A stretch of DNA of 64,000 bases from Tetragonia tetragonoides (Eukaryota; Streptophyta; Magnoliopsida; Caryophyllales; Aizoaceae). Under the pieces are notes generated by a model, which made no database searches, had not been told where the DNA came from, and saw only the letters and a list, made by a program, of their open reading frames with translations. Both the position numbers and the translations under genes were made by a program. Every line of letters starts with the position of its first letter. Within the stretch, counting starts at the first letter, position 1. The stretch covers positions 19,911,557-19,975,556 of the forward strand of contig CM076145.1 of NCBI GenBank assembly GCA_038025085.1, written 5' to 3'. Of the stretch, positions 1 through 11,839 are shown piece by piece.

Positions 1-637
1 GAGGGCTCAAATCAAATTAATTGCTTAATTGTTTATTTTTCTAGTAGTCATAATGTACATATCATGCTAGAATAACGTTTTTATCGCTTCCTTAATATTA
101 TCCTTCCAAGCATGTCTAGCTGTTATAATGCTCAATTTTCCAATCGAATGCATGTCTAAATAAGGGTTAATAAATAAATGTTGTGATGTTTGCGATGAAC
201 CAATTAATAGTCTAAGTTTAGGTTGTTAATCCGGTTTGTGTGGGAATCATGTCTTTAAATTATTAAACAAGCTTGAGTTAGTAGAGGTCGTCATAATACG
301 GGCGAGTTGGGTGCCTAACACCTTCACACCTTGTACCTTCGCCCCCGAATTCTTTATTCTTGGGTACTCATATGTTCTATATGAGCGGGAGTCTTTCTAA
401 AAACATGATCAGTTCACTTATCGCGCTATTGGGTTGTCCCTTCGGATTGTCCCTTCGGTTTGTCCCTTCGATAAAACGCCAATAGCAGATTTGTGACCTC
501 TTTCATGGTTTTTATTCAATTCAAGTCTTTTCAAAAGCTTTTCTAACTCGACGATTCCTTGAACTTATCTAAACCGCCAGCTTACAAATTTTCTATAAGG
601 ACACACTCCGTGGCCGTAGAAATCCCGGGCCCCTACA
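1..637 (+). repeat. Element D 5' LTR, right part (R-U5)
   Basis: This sequence matches 6448-7084 and ends in CCCTACA just before the primer-binding site. It contains the box GGGCGAGTTGGGTGCCTAA, also found in the other D-type and C-type LTRs, and a CCCTTCGG triplet array near 435-475. The U3 part lies left of the window. Confidence 0.85.
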
Positions 638-638
638 G

Positions 639-656
639 TGGCGACTTCACTAGGGA
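639..656 (+). other. Element D primer-binding site
   Basis: TGGCGACTTCACTAGGGA lies one base after the LTR end. It starts with TGG, complementary to a tRNA CCA tail. A nearly identical site lies at 51952-51969 after the element C LTR. From memory, Tat/Ogre elements use a tRNA-Arg-like primer with this start; the exact tRNA is not verified. Confidence 0.7.
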
Positions 657-2019
657 TTTATTTAAGAGGGTGAGACTCGAAAGTCAAGTTTGTTTAATTG
701 TTTAATAACATGTTCCATATTGCATCATTTGCATGTGCTTTGGCACAACCTTTTGACCCTTATCGACCCTCAAGGAAGTTTGTGACGCAACTCGTAGACA
801 ATCCGTATATCTAAAGGAATATACAGTTGTCCTATCGTGCAAACTGACGCTTCCTCACCCATGACTCATCGACTCTTGTTGGTGAAAAAGAACTACAATT
901 GATGTGTCGACCATCTGCCGAACAGAAATTGTAATTTGTCGTGGTGACCTCACAGGAGCCAAAAGCCTCTAACCCACATTTGTGCATTCCCTTGCTTGTT
1001 GTGCATGTGTCGTTGCAATGCCCGTATGGTCACATGTTTGCCTGTAAACTGCGTCGTTATAGTGCTTGCCTAAATGCATGAACGTCGTGACTATGTGCCA
1101 ACATGTACTTACGTTTTAGGAGTCTTTTCTTTTACATTTAGCTAATTCCTAATGCCCAATGACAGTGCGAGAATTCAATTCAATGAGCACTCGTTTCCTC
1201 GATGATATATTTTCATATAGCGTCGAAGTCATGAACAATTGTCTAGCACTCGTTTCCTCAATGATATATTTTCATATAGCGTCGATAGTCCGTCTTTTTC
1301 TATTTTTCTCATTTTTGTTCATCGACTTCATTTTTCCTTTGATATGAGGGGAAATAATCGGGCATTTAGACTTAGGTTTTTACTTTCTTCTTTTCTATTT
1401 CTTTGCATTGCATTGCATTGCATTGTACGTATTAGACGCTCCATGCTAGGATTCATAAATAATCGTCATGCATACATTGTCGTCATTTTGCATCTGCATT
1501 TGTACAAAAGTCCAAGTCTTGCATTCGTCAATGTCTCCATTTGTTCACTACCTCTCATGCACTAGAAGTCTAGACGAGTCGATCATAAGTCTTCTAGGGT
1601 CATTTTTCGTCAATTCATTGTCATATATGTCAAGGTCAGTCCACCATGCATCTTGCATATTGTTGTCATAACTCTGTCATTGCATTGTCATCATCATGCA
1701 TTCGAGTTCATATAGACGTCCTTAGATTCATTCACCTTAGGAGCTATCGAGGGTCTTTTAAAAATCATGAGTCTTTGTTTTCAAGTCCTTTCTTTGGCGT
1801 CTTTCTAAGTTGAGACCTGTGTTCAGGATTGGGGGCTCGAGGAAGAATTACAGTGACAAAGGTTGGGCTCGATCGTCCGGCAGATTGGTTCGTATACAAG
1901 CTACCTCCAAGACACCACCACATTCCAAAAGGCCATTACCCCATAATCCATCACCACCACAAAGCTCGCCATCACTCAATACATTCCTTACCTCACCAAT
2001 CACACCCCCAAACTTCACT
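657..2019 (+). other. Element D 5' leader, no gene
   Basis: Long untranslated leader between primer site and gag. It contains a direct repeat of about 40 bp at 1186-1224 and 1249-1285 (around CTCGTTTCCTC and TTTTCATATAGCGTCGA), and a short GCATT tandem array near 1403-1425. Several short open frames occur, but none resembles a known protein. Confidence 0.6.
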
Positions 2020-2866
2020 ATGGTCAAAACCACCGACGAGAGGCTTGATGAGCTCATGAGTGAGTTGGAAAGGGTGCGACTCAAGGTTGAAGATTTGGAA
2101 AAGAAGAAAGAGGATGAAGCAAGAATCCTCTCTGACTTCGACTCTGAGAAAAAAGGACCAAATGCCAAGCTGGCTAATATTAATTCTGTGCTCGAAAACA
2201 ACGGTCTATTTGCCAACTACAATGCTAATGTTGGTAAAGTCAAACCCAAAGTCAATGGAAAGCTTCCAGCCAAGTTCTCCATGCCCGAGGTTCCCGACAT
2301 TCACTAGTACTGATAATCCACAAGACCACCTCAAAGCCTTCACTACTGCCATGGGTTTAAGAGGAGTTGACAAAAATATCTACATTCACTTGTTCCCACA
2401 GACTCTTGATGCCCCAACTCATCGTTGGTTCTACACCTTGAATTTGGAGAACTACCGCACTTGGTCAGATTTCACTACAGTCTTCCTTGTACGCTACAAG
2501 GAAAATGTTGCTCTACCTATGACCCTTCGAGAGTTAGAGATCACCAAGCAAGAAAAAGATGAGGGATTCACTGCCTTCCTTCAGCGTTGGAGGCTAAGGA
2601 TAGCCGAACTGGTCGAGCGACCTTCGCAAACTGATCAAATCCGCCAATTCATCAAGAATCTGCAACCTTCTTACAAGGAACACCTCAGGTATCAAGCAAT
2701 TGACTCCTACAACCGGCTCTATGATGTGGGTATCCTAATTGAAGATGACCTTCTTAAGATTCCACTTAAGTTGTGGAAAACGAGAGTATCTACAGCCGGG
2801 GCTGTCCTCCATATCCCTGTCCAACAGCCCGTGCTCGAGAAGTTGATGAGAGTCGAAGTCTCCTAG
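2020..2866 (+). pseudogene. Element D gag polyprotein, frameshifted
   Basis: Retrotransposon capsid protein (gag), which would assemble the cytoplasmic virus-like particle. The best ATG is at 2020 (MVKTTDERLDELM); a coiled-coil-like charged segment follows, then the linker LPAKFSMPEVPD. The frame breaks near 2300, where one T appears lost, and continues one frame over as DNPQDHLKAFTTAMGLRGVD, then TLRELEITKQ, EGFTAFLQRWR and QIRQFIKNLQP, all characteristic of the retrotransposon gag family. The same blocks occur in the gag genes of elements C (53650-54060) and E (minus strand, 21084-21812). The zinc knuckle expected downstream is not seen before the stop at 2866. It is therefore a truncated and shifted copy, coding only in parts. 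Confidence 0.8.
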
Positions 2867-3692
2867 TGTGCAAGTCTAGTCGAGTCTAGTCAAGTCTTAT
2901 GATATCTTGTTTGTCTTTTCAATTCGTCTGTAGAGTCCAACTTACTTCTTGTGTAATGCTTTTCTTCGATTCAATAAAGATTGCATTTTGATTCCCATCA
3001 TTGTTCTTTGTTCAATCTTATGACGAATTTAAGTTGCCTATGACGGAATAACAAAAAAATAAAAATAAAAATAGTAAGCCTTCATTGTGGAAAACATCAA
3101 ATATGAACTCCCTAATGATCATCTCCATAGAGGACATACAGTTGAATCGTCCGTGCCGAGGACAGGAGGCATTCATTTGGCACTTCACATCAATATCCTT
3201 TACTACCCTATACATCATTACCACTTGCAACCCTTTGAGCCAAACACATAGCCTTTTATTTCTTAACCACATCATCCTTACCCAGGGGAATGGGTGTGTG
3301 CGACATGGGAATAGAAGCAACCTTCTAGGCAAGGTGGAACGACCTACAAAAAGAGCCACCGAGAGAAATACCAAAAAAAAAAGAAGAGAGAACTCGAAAG
3401 TTCAAGAGCCAAAAAAAAAAAAACAAAAGAGAAAAATTTCGAGAGCGATCAAAGATCCAAAAGAGAAAGAGTGAAAACACTTCAAGCACAAGCAAACGGT
3501 GGCCTTACCTAAACATTGGTCCCTAAGCCACCTCGCCTAGATCAAAAACTTCTATACCATCTAGCATACTTTGGGGAGGAGATTCACATTGGGTTTCTTA
3601 GAGCCTTTATCCTTTCTTTGACACCTTAACACAACCTGACATTACAACCCTAAAGCCCTCCAAGAGGTACAACCATTCAATTGTATAGTCCC

Positions 3693-3740
3693 AAACTACG
3701 TTGGCCTGATTCCACACACTGAATACGTAGGAAACCTCAA
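3693..3740 (+). other. Conserved post-pol motif, copy 1 (element D)
   Basis: Begins AACTACGTTGGCCTGATTCC, followed by a GAATACGTAGG half and AACCTCAAAGAGGTT. Copies occur at 19941-19995 and 27901-27947 (both reverse) and at 59930-59970 (forward), each in the same relative place: after the coding part and before the 3' accessory region of a Tat element. Confidence 0.7.
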
Positions 3741-5005
3741 AGAGGTTCGGCCACGACAATCACTTTGTAACATGATCATAAAGAGTTCTCCCATTCCACC
3801 ATTCTGATCTAAGGCTAGAAAAAAATGAGCCCGGTAGGTTGAAAACCCGAAAGGGCGGCCTAGGCAAAAGTTAGGGCAACCGAAAAAAAAAATATAAAAC
3901 AAATTCTACATCTTGAGGCAACTTAAAGTTCGGGATTTAGAACATTGTTTCTTATTTAAGAACTCTTTGGTCAGTCATCTAGAGTCATACTCATCACCTT
4001 TCTCGTAAGCTTGCACATAGACTTCCCAACTGGGGGCTTTCTCAGAATGAGTCGGTTCTTTGTCCGCTACGTTCCAAGTTGTCCATTTCGTCCCCATCAT
4101 ACCTTAAGTTAGGATATTTTGTATCACTGCATCAACATCCTAGCTCCTCGAGTAGGTCATAATCATCAAGAACCACACATCAAACTGGGGGCTGATTCTC
4201 CCTTGACTGCACCCAGTCTTGTCCACTTGTCTCTTACTCTGTCAAGATCACCACAAGAACGAGAAATTCTTGATCACAAAAATTTTTCCTATATGAAGAC
4301 TCTCTTCAGACCCTATAGGAGAGTCGTGCATGTTAGGCTAGGCAGCATGGAGCTGTGAGTCAATAGAGTCTGCATACATCATATTCGCATAAGTACTAGA
4401 GTCGGCGTCAAAGTCATGCATGTGTACATAATTTCTCAGTGTCTTGAGTCCCTGCGTGTTTACATACCAATTCCCCTTTGCCCCATGCATATTACTATGT
4501 CATGTCTTGTGCATCTTGTCATGGTCAGTCGGGCATGTCTATTGCATCTTTTCCCTATGTGCATATTTCCACTGTAGGTTTGAGTCTACCCTCTCTCCAT
4601 CGAAACCAACAAGGCCGGAACTCATGATCAAGCCCAGAAGCGACCTTCCGACTACAACGAAGAATGGAAATAATCTCCCTGCCAGGCCTGCATGCACGAG
4701 CCCCACCTGCTGTCCCATGACTTTTTCCAGCCCAAAACCGTTACTCCAACTCGTTCGCGGCAAATATCAGTACCAAGCGCGCGGGAGCAAGACTCTTTGG
4801 CCCACAAATTCAAATTCGATAGTTGGCCCATTCTACGGTACCAACTACTTTCATGTAAAACTAACCCAATTATATTTTGCAGGTCCAATATACTGAAACT
4901 TGGATACATGCAGCGACGACTCTTACCACCCAGAGTGCCCAAAAATATTTTAAGTCCGGAAAGTCAATCAGCCTTACCAAATATCTCAATGTCACAAATT
5001 TTGGG

Positions 5006-5170
5006 GTCAGTCAATGATCGCTTAAGCTATTGCGGTTAAACTGTCCTTCTGCGCGTTTACTTATTTTGTGTCAGTCAATGATTGCTTAAACTGTTGCAGT
5101 TATACTGTCCATTTATTTTTTATATGTTACAGTCAATGATTGCTTAAGCTATTGCATTTAAACTGTTCAT
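5006..5170 (+). repeat. Three tandem units of about 62 bp
   Basis: Three imperfect copies of a unit built on GTCAATGATTGCTTAAGCTA and ending in ACTGTCC-like sequence, starting near 5007, 5070 and 5130. Confidence 0.75.
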
Positions 5171-5194
5171 ATGCTTTAACCACTTTACAACCGT

Positions 5195-5435
5195 CATTTT
5201 GATCGCGCAGTCTCGTCGACCTTTTGAATTCTTGTGCATGAACGGAATCTCGGCATCCGCCGAGTGGTGTTTAGTCACTGTTTGCTCGATAAAGCATTTA
5301 TACTATTCACTCTCACGTTACTCCCCATTTACAGCCGTTATTTTTAATCGCGCTGTCTCGTTGACTTTTTCGTTTCTCGTACAAGGACGGAATCTCGACA
5401 CCCGCCGAGTGGTGTTTAGTCACTGTTTGTTGAAG
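5195..5435 (+). repeat. Direct duplication of about 95 bp, period about 145 bp
   Basis: The segments at about 5200-5290 and 5345-5435 both run from TCTCGT(C/T)GAC through CGGAATCTCG to GCCGAGTGGTGTTTAGTCAC. Confidence 0.7.
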
Positions 5436-5724
5436 CACTCCACGTTGATCATTCTCAAAGTATTACTAATTTTTTCATTCACTCTGAATACAGGTCCCCA
5501 GCAGACGTTTAGACCATCTACGAGCGGTGTTCTATCCTACTACCATAACCTTTATTTTCTCTTGTGTTCACAGAGATAAAATCTTAGCACGCTACGAACA
5601 TGTCTTAACTCAGGTTTGTCTTCATATGCATACATACTGTACACTCTCACACACCATGTGCACATCAACATCCTGCATGTCGCCTTTGAAATACTTTGAT
5701 CTTCGCTTTTACTCAAGCTCGATC

Positions 5725-5738
5725 AAAGTGGGGGCTTC
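5725..5738 (+). other. Element D polypurine tract
   Basis: AAAGTGGGGGCTTC immediately precedes the TGTAGACGCC start of the 3' LTR. The identical 14-mer lies in reverse at 22809-22822, before the element A LTR remnant. Confidence 0.8.
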
Positions 5739-7084
5739 TGTAGACGCCAAAAAAGCGCCTTCAGATTTCTCCGCAAAAGCCCGATGATGAAATGAGTAAT
5801 TTATAAACTTGAACGCTATTTTTGCTTTAATAGTTAAGATAAGGTCTCAGGTTTTCCTCCAAACACTCCTTTATTCCAACCCCATTCAAAAGCCCCGTTC
5901 AAGAGCTTTCCAACGACACCTCTCATGCCTCTTTCCGACTCCCGGTCGCCAAGTTGTGATTCAGGGGTAGAACCGTCTTTTACCGCCGAAGGGTAAAACG
6001 GTCTTTCCATATTTTTCGGAATACTAAAATTCCTCCGGAAGCTAAAAATAGACTAGATGTCGTTATTATGACGACATCCAGCTTGCAGCTGACAGCCGTC
6101 AGCGGCCCTAGGATAAAACCCAAGGCCGCTAGCGGCGCTGACGTGGCTTCTGGCCCGACTCATTTTTCAAGCCCAATTCGATTTTTGGCTCCTTTTCAGC
6201 CATCCAACCCTACTCCTCCACGCCTATAAATACAACCCTCCTCCCTCAGTTCAAAATTCACAGTCTACAGTTGACACCCTCTATTCTCAGTAGTATTGAC
6301 TCTGAGCTTCTCCCTCTTTCTTCCACAAACAATTTTATTCTATTCTCGGGAGTATTGAAACCAAGCTTCCCCCTATTTCTTCCAAACTTGAGATCTTGTC
6401 TTTACTATTTTTGTCAAATATAGCCTACAGTTCAGGTACTAACTCCTGAGGGCTCAAATCAAGTTAATTGCTTAATTGATTATTTTTCTAGTAGTCATAA
6501 TGTAGATATCATGCTAGAATAACTTTTTTATCGCTTCCTAAATATTGTCCTTCCAAGCATGTCTAGCCGTTGTAATGCTCAATTTTCTAATCAAATGCAT
6601 GTGTAAATAAGGGTCAATAAATAAATATTGTGATGTTTGTGATGAACCAATTAATAGTCTAAGTTTAGGTTGTTAATCCGGTTTGTGTGGGAATCATGTC
6701 TTTAAATTATTAAGCAAACTTGAGTTAGTAGAGGCCGTCATAATACGGGCGAGTTGGGTGCCTAACACCTTCCCACCTCGGACCTTCGCCCCCGAACCCT
6801 TTATTCTTGGGTACTCATATGTTCTATATGAGGGGGAGTCTTTCTAAAAACATGATCAGTTCACTTATCGCGCTATTGGGTTGTCCCTTCGGATTGCTCC
6901 TTCGGTTTGTCCCTTCGATAAAACGCCCATAGCAGATTTGTGACCTCTTTCATGGTTTTTATTCCATTCAACTCTTTTCAAAATCTTTTCTAACTCGACG
7001 GTTCCTTGAACTTATCTAAACCCCCAACTTACAAATTTTCTATAAGGGCACACTCCGTGGCCGTAGAAATCCCGGGTCCTTACA
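5739..7084 (+). repeat. Element D 3' LTR, complete (1346 bp)
   Basis: It starts TGTAGACGCC and ends GGGTCCTTACA (TG...CA). U3 carries two inverted repeats: around ACCGTCTTTTACC (about 5970-6000) and 6053-6081. A GC-rich cluster of AGCGGCC/CCGCTAGCGG words follows (6083-6150), then a TATA box at 6225-6232. The right 637 bp match the window start. A near-full relative lies at 49676-50887 and an older relic at 12412-12960. Confidence 0.85.
6225..6232 (+). promoter_or_regulatory. LTR TATA box
   Basis: TATAAATA in the context CGCCTATAAATACAACC, about 75 bp downstream of the GC-rich cluster. The context is kept at 50183-50190 in the related LTR. Confidence 0.65.
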
Positions 7085-7808
7085 TTTACTGTGGCTTCTA
7101 ATTCTTTTCTGTTAACCAAAGTAATTCGCGTTCTCTGTCCTTTGCCTTGTGCGACCTTCTCCCCTGCTTTTCTCTTGTCACGCGAGGACCAGTGCTTGCT
7201 GCTGTTTTCGACACCACCAGGGCGCTAGGTGGGTTTCGGCCACCATGTATGGCTGCCCATGAAGTACCGCGACGCTTTTCTCTCTCCTCTTCTTATTTGC
7301 GAATTAAACCCTTAATTGATTGTTCGAAATCTGATTTTTAGTATTTTAATTGTGAAATTCTGACATGATAATATATGAATAAATGTTTGATGATTAATAG
7401 GAGAGATCATGATGCTTAATTGCTTTGGAGCTCGAATTAGAGGTAACCATTTCTAGTCACTTTAGAGTTAGATGTTATTTCCCTTTTATATGTGAAATTG
7501 ATGCATAACATGAGTATTTTTATGTGATGAATAAGATGATTTGATTGTCGCTATTGATCTGCTATTTATGAGTGAACTGTTGGTAAATTTATTAAGTTTA
7601 TATATGCTGATTTTTAGGTTAGTGTTTTGAATTTGGGCAAGTGTGTGTAAGGAGGTAGTAGTAGTCTTAGTTAGATTTATAGACAGCGGGACTTTTGTTT
7701 TGGAAGTAGAGATAGTCGTATCAACTGAGCGAGAAACTAGAGTCTATTGATAACTGAGAACACTATGCTGATTTGGGAACCCGTGCCATGATGGTTATTT
7801 TCTATGGA
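7085..7808. other. Intergenic or old repeat sequence, no gene seen
   Basis: AT-rich sequence beyond the end of element D. No coding similarity is recognised. Together with 8989-9900 it resembles one old repeat, perhaps a decayed LTR, interrupted by the inverted-repeat element at 7809-8988; that is a low-confidence reading. Confidence 0.35.
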
Positions 7809-8988
7809 AAAGGCTACATGTACACTAAGTGTATGTAACAAGATATATACAATTCATTTCAACCCTCCACATGTCAAGTTAAAGGAATCAATTTTTGATA
7901 AATGTGGCAAAAAATAGAGGGAGTTTTGGAGCCCATTTTTTCACTAGAGGAGAGAGAAAAGTCACTTGGAACCAAAATGAATTTAGTAGGTGCATTGAAA
8001 AGCTAAAAAAATTGAAGTGAGAACAACAATTACTACTATTGTAAATTATTTTTTTGGGACGAGAGAGAGAATAATGACAGTAGTCGTAATATATGAGGTT
8101 TACATTGTTTGCGGCCGATAAGTAATATAAATCATCGTCAATATAAATGTCAATCTTAGTAGCAAAATAAGGCCTATAAAGTATTTCAATTTTAATATCA
8201 ATGTTCGTAGCATAAATTCAATAAGGTCATGAACCATATACACACATTGATTTCAATATTAGTAGCAAAATGAACTATTTGATATTTAATGCGTTTAGTA
8301 GTTTTGCTTTGTCGGGTATGAATATTAATGTTATTTAGACATTGAATCAGTTTGCTCAAAGTATCTCAAGATTTTGGTAGCAAAATTGGTGCATTCAGTA
8401 GTTTTACTTCCATAATATTCATTCATAATTTTAACCCTTTGTGTTTACGTTAACTCGTATCAATTTTGTTTACAATCTTAAAAAATTGTGTAACGTCGAA
8501 ATTTGTTTTCCAACTAATTTTGTGTTGTCTCACTAGAATTTTATTTTCCAAACAATTTGTAATGTCTCGCCGAAAAAATGTTGGATCGGGTATTAAAGGG
8601 ATCGACTTCTCCTCTTTCATGTTTGCGTTGTGTAACCGGAAAATTTTTCCACCGAAAAAGTTATCGTGGATAGGGTGGTACGTAGGTCCTTCATTCATGG
8701 TGGCCGGTGTTCAGATGGATGGGAGTTTTTATTTTTATTTCTAATTAATAGGTTATTGGATGTTTTTACCAATGCACGGGGAATGAGAGAATAATTAATA
8801 AGGCACCATTTTTCATTTGAAATTTAAAAACTGAATTTCAATCCTAAGTTCAAACTTGAGTTAAAATAGTATCTACTTCTATATTTATTGCATAAGTGGG
8901 GTAAATGAATATTCTACCAATCTTGACACATGTACGGTTAAGAGAGTTTGTGTATATAATTGAGATATACACTTAGTCTATGTGTATC
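7809..8988. mobile_element. Probable inverted-repeat (MULE-like) non-autonomous DNA element
   Basis: The left end (around ACACTAAGTGTATGTAACAAG, then ATATATACAA) and the reverse complement of the right end (around GACTAAGTGTATATCTCAAT) are similar, giving imperfect terminal inverted repeats. The flanks TTTCTATGG and TTTCCTATA could be a degenerate 9-bp target duplication, which would suit a Mutator-like element. The interior has short open frames on both strands near 8450-8744 but no transposase resemblance. Confidence 0.45.
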
Positions 8989-11062
8989 ATCGTCCATTTC
9001 CTATAAGCTTGAGTATCATATGAAAGTGATCAGATCACTATCTCGAGTATGATTATGACTATGAGAAATATGAATTTATTATTGTTCTTGGTTTGAGGCT
9101 TGTAAGTTATAACCTTACTTAGTTTTAGATATGTCGGCAAGTAGCCTAAGACGTTGACTCTTAGTTGATGAGCAGTATTTTATGAAATGGTTATATGGTT
9201 ATGAATTGGTCCGAGAGTGGACTTTGAGAGCCTGCAGGATGTATTATAAGTTATCGGGCCGATGGCCGAGTTATGGAATGGTTTTGATTCAGCTGTTTTA
9301 CCGCCAGTTCACTACCCACATTGTCGAGAAGTGACCGAGAGCGATTGGCACATATTATTGGGAATTAAGTTACAGATGGTACTGAGACTATATTTGGGAT
9401 TTATGTGACTTCAAGGTCATAGTTGACCTGAATTGAGATTTTAGAGCTTTTCTTTATTATTCGATAGAATGTTTGGTTACTCAACATTACTAATTGGTTG
9501 CTTTCTGTGCTACGTGTGTGTGCGTCCATTTTTCTAATGGTGGGACTATGATGAACCTATGTGAATTTTTTTTGCACGGGGAAGTAGATTGGAATATTTG
9601 CAGATTAATTGTTCGTGAGGATCTCTTATGCTAGTCGGACAGTTGGAGTCAAAGTTGTCAAGAAGTTTATTATTTTGTCATTAGTTTTCATTTGAGGTAA
9701 TAAAGAGATTGATTAAAGTTTGTTGGTTGTTATTGAGTTTTTTATAAGGTTTGTCTTGCACTCATTCTTATGAGTGAGTGTGGCAGTGATGCTCCGAATT
9801 TTGTTAAAAGTCTTCCGCTGTTAGTTTGGGTATTTTGTTGTAATTGTTGTTATAATCAAGTTTGTATATGGTCGCTAACTTGGTGATTATGAATCACAAT
9901 CATATTAGAACATATATATGAAAAATGTAATTGTAAAAAATACTTCACCCATGTGGAGGATTGATCAATTCAAAATCATCAAAAAATGGGACAATTGACC
10001 AATGGGTATTAACCTATTTTTTTCCTTTTCTTTTTTTTGTTTTTGTTTTGTTTTTTTGTTTTGTTTTTGTTTTTTTTTTTGTTTTTTTTTGTTTTTTTTT
10101 CTGATATCAGTGTATTAATTATAGTGGTCCATGAAAGACACGCTTATGAGATGCACAACCAAATCAAGCAAAAATCTACCCAAAATAGAAAAAGGAAAAG
10201 AATATGCATCAAGGTAGCTAAAGAGAAACCTCTCAACATGATGGATAGAAAAGAACTAAACAACATAGCAATTTAAACTAAAACGGGGTTGGAGAGTAGG
10301 TTACTTTTACCTTGGCTGGAGGATCTTGAGTCGCAACTTTGACTCTCATGGTGGCAAATTTGCAGTTGTGATATCTGCAAATGACGATTATAAGTAAAAC
10401 TAAAGCAACATGTGGCAGGGAATAAAAAGCATTGGGAGGGAGAATCATACAGATTTCCATTAGTCTTATTAGTTGTAGGAAATCAGTTGAGTATCATGGG
10501 GGGGAAATAAACTGAATTCAAATGTAGGAACCAAAGGAAAAATAAAATCAGTTAAAAATAGCATAATTGAGGAGTTGCAGTTAGGAATTTGGATGGACTT
10601 TCAAATCAAACACTTGGCTGGCAGGAGCGTTTTTGGACAGACGAAGTTTGAACCATGGAGAGAGTTAATGGTTGGCTTGCGCTAGCGGTCGGTATTCATG
10701 GCTCATGGCTAGCTTCACACTGGAGCAGCATCAATGGCAGTTGTTGGAGAGAGTAAGAGACTAATTGAATTCTCAAAGGGATGGAGATGGGGAAACGACG
10801 CTCTAGGCTCTTGCTACTTCAATTTTCTCTTTTATTTTTTAGCTTGCATGAAGTCAAGTTGCATTTTTAACATTGCATATATTAATGTGGTCCTGTAATT
10901 GTAAGCGTAAGAAGGTGATATGGTGGATGATGTGTCAAAACTCTTATTTGACCATTAAATTTTAATCTAATTATATAGATTTGACTGCACTCGATTATTT
11001 AATGACAAGTTTTATGTTGCAACTTCATTTTTTACCGCAGTGTGACGCCAATAAAAAGAAAA
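8989..11062. other. Gene-free AT-rich stretch with T/G homopolymer tract
   Basis: No supported gene. A low-complexity run of T broken by single G lies at about 10017-10100. Sequence near 9200-9850 has the look of an old LTR. A short GT-AG bounded open segment on the minus strand (10311-10374) is too weak to call. Confidence 0.4.
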
Positions 11063-11700
11063 GAAAAATTCGATAAAAATAATCCAAAATTTCATCGGTT
11101 CGACAATAATAATCCAACTTTATAGCCTCTACAATAGTAATCTCAAGTTGTCATTTTGATCACAATATTGGACCCAATACTCATGCCGTCGAACTTTGTT
11201 ACTATTAGCACTAATTGAATTTACTTTTTGCTAATTATTATATTCCTAATGTGTATGCAAATTCAATTCCCTCAATTTCTTGGTAATTTTTGTATATTTC
11301 TCCCCCAATGAATACTCTCCTTCAACCATTTGGGCTTCAGGAGAGTCTTCTTTTCTCATCCAACCTCGATGGGGTATTCGAATTCGTATTTTAATTGGAT
11401 GAATGAGTCTAAGGTTCGTGATTACACCGGGAGTCAAAGACAAAGGGTTTCTAGGATAAATTATTTTATTTATAACATACTTAGGTAAACTTTATTAGGA
11501 AGAAAAATTTGAAAATTAAACAAGTTGATATGTTCATAGTTAAATTAGCGCTAATAAACTAAACGTGTTAGACAACGTGAGTACAGGGTCTCAAATTATG
11601 ACAAAAATGACAATTTGGGATTATTGTTGTAGGGGTTACAACTTGGGATTATTATTGTCGGATCGTTGAAACTTCAGATTAGTTTAATCGAATTTGCCTG
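11063..11700. mobile_element. MITE-like element with inverted repeats of about 115 bp
   Basis: Sequence from about 11066 (ATTCGATAAAAATAATCC, CGACAATAATAATCC, CTACAATAGTAATC, TTGTCATTTTGATC) is repeated in reverse at about 11575-11700. The arms are long and imperfect. The interior contains only a 65-codon minus-strand frame without known similarity. No clean target duplication is visible. The long arms suggest a Mutator-type or hairpin MITE. Confidence 0.6.
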
Positions 11701-11839
11701 GAAAAAAAAAATTACCTTGTGTTGTAATTTATTGTTTAAGATAATTTCTATTATAAATAGGTGAATGCTACCTATTATGATTTCGATTTAAATGGTTTTT
11801 AAGTCAATTAAGATTAGCGGTCACTTATTGTCGCACGTG

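Larger units (their letters stand above)
2867..5738 (+). other. Element D 3' untranslated half, no pol
   Basis: About 2.9 kb without a recognisable gene, where pol would lie in an autonomous relative. It includes A-rich stretches (3360-3480), the conserved post-pol motif (3693-3740), a 34-bp block around AAAGGGCGGCCTAGGC (3837-3870) shared with element E in reverse orientation (20129-20160), tandem repeats at 5006-5170 and 5195-5435, and the polypurine tract. Short open frames on both strands lack family resemblance and I do not call them genes. Confidence 0.6.
1..7084 (+). mobile_element. Element D: gag-only Tat-type Ty3/Gypsy LTR retrotransposon, 5' end outside window
   Basis: Bases 1-637 and 6448-7084 are two copies of the same sequence, both 637 bp long from the matching point. 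They are the right part of a 5' LTR and the right part of a complete 3' LTR (5739-7084). A TGG-initial primer site follows the first LTR and a polypurine tract AAAGTGGGGGCTTC precedes the second. The interior (638-5738) codes only a broken gag. No protease, reverse transcriptase, RNase H or integrase can be found on either strand, so the element looks non-autonomous. By eye the LTR copies differ at roughly 6% of positions, so the insertion is not recent. The 5' target duplication cannot be checked; the 3' flank is TTTAC. Confidence 0.85.

Noticed and set aside
1848..2216. 122-codon minus-strand frame opposite element D gag
   Set aside because: Antisense shadow of a well-supported gag gene.
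3018..3374. 118-codon minus-strand frame in element D 3' half
   Set aside because: No family resemblance and no conserved counterpart in element E at the same place.
4444..5579. Several plus-strand frames in element D 3' half
   Set aside because: They overlap tandem repeats, start at weak codons and show no domain or homologue in related elements.
10037..10276. Phe-rich open frame
   Set aside because: Low-complexity T/G tract without any supporting motif.
10311..10374. 64-nt minus-strand exon bounded by TTTGCAG and GTAAAAG
   Set aside because: Too short, no neighbour exon and no recognisable peptide; splice-like words are common by chance.
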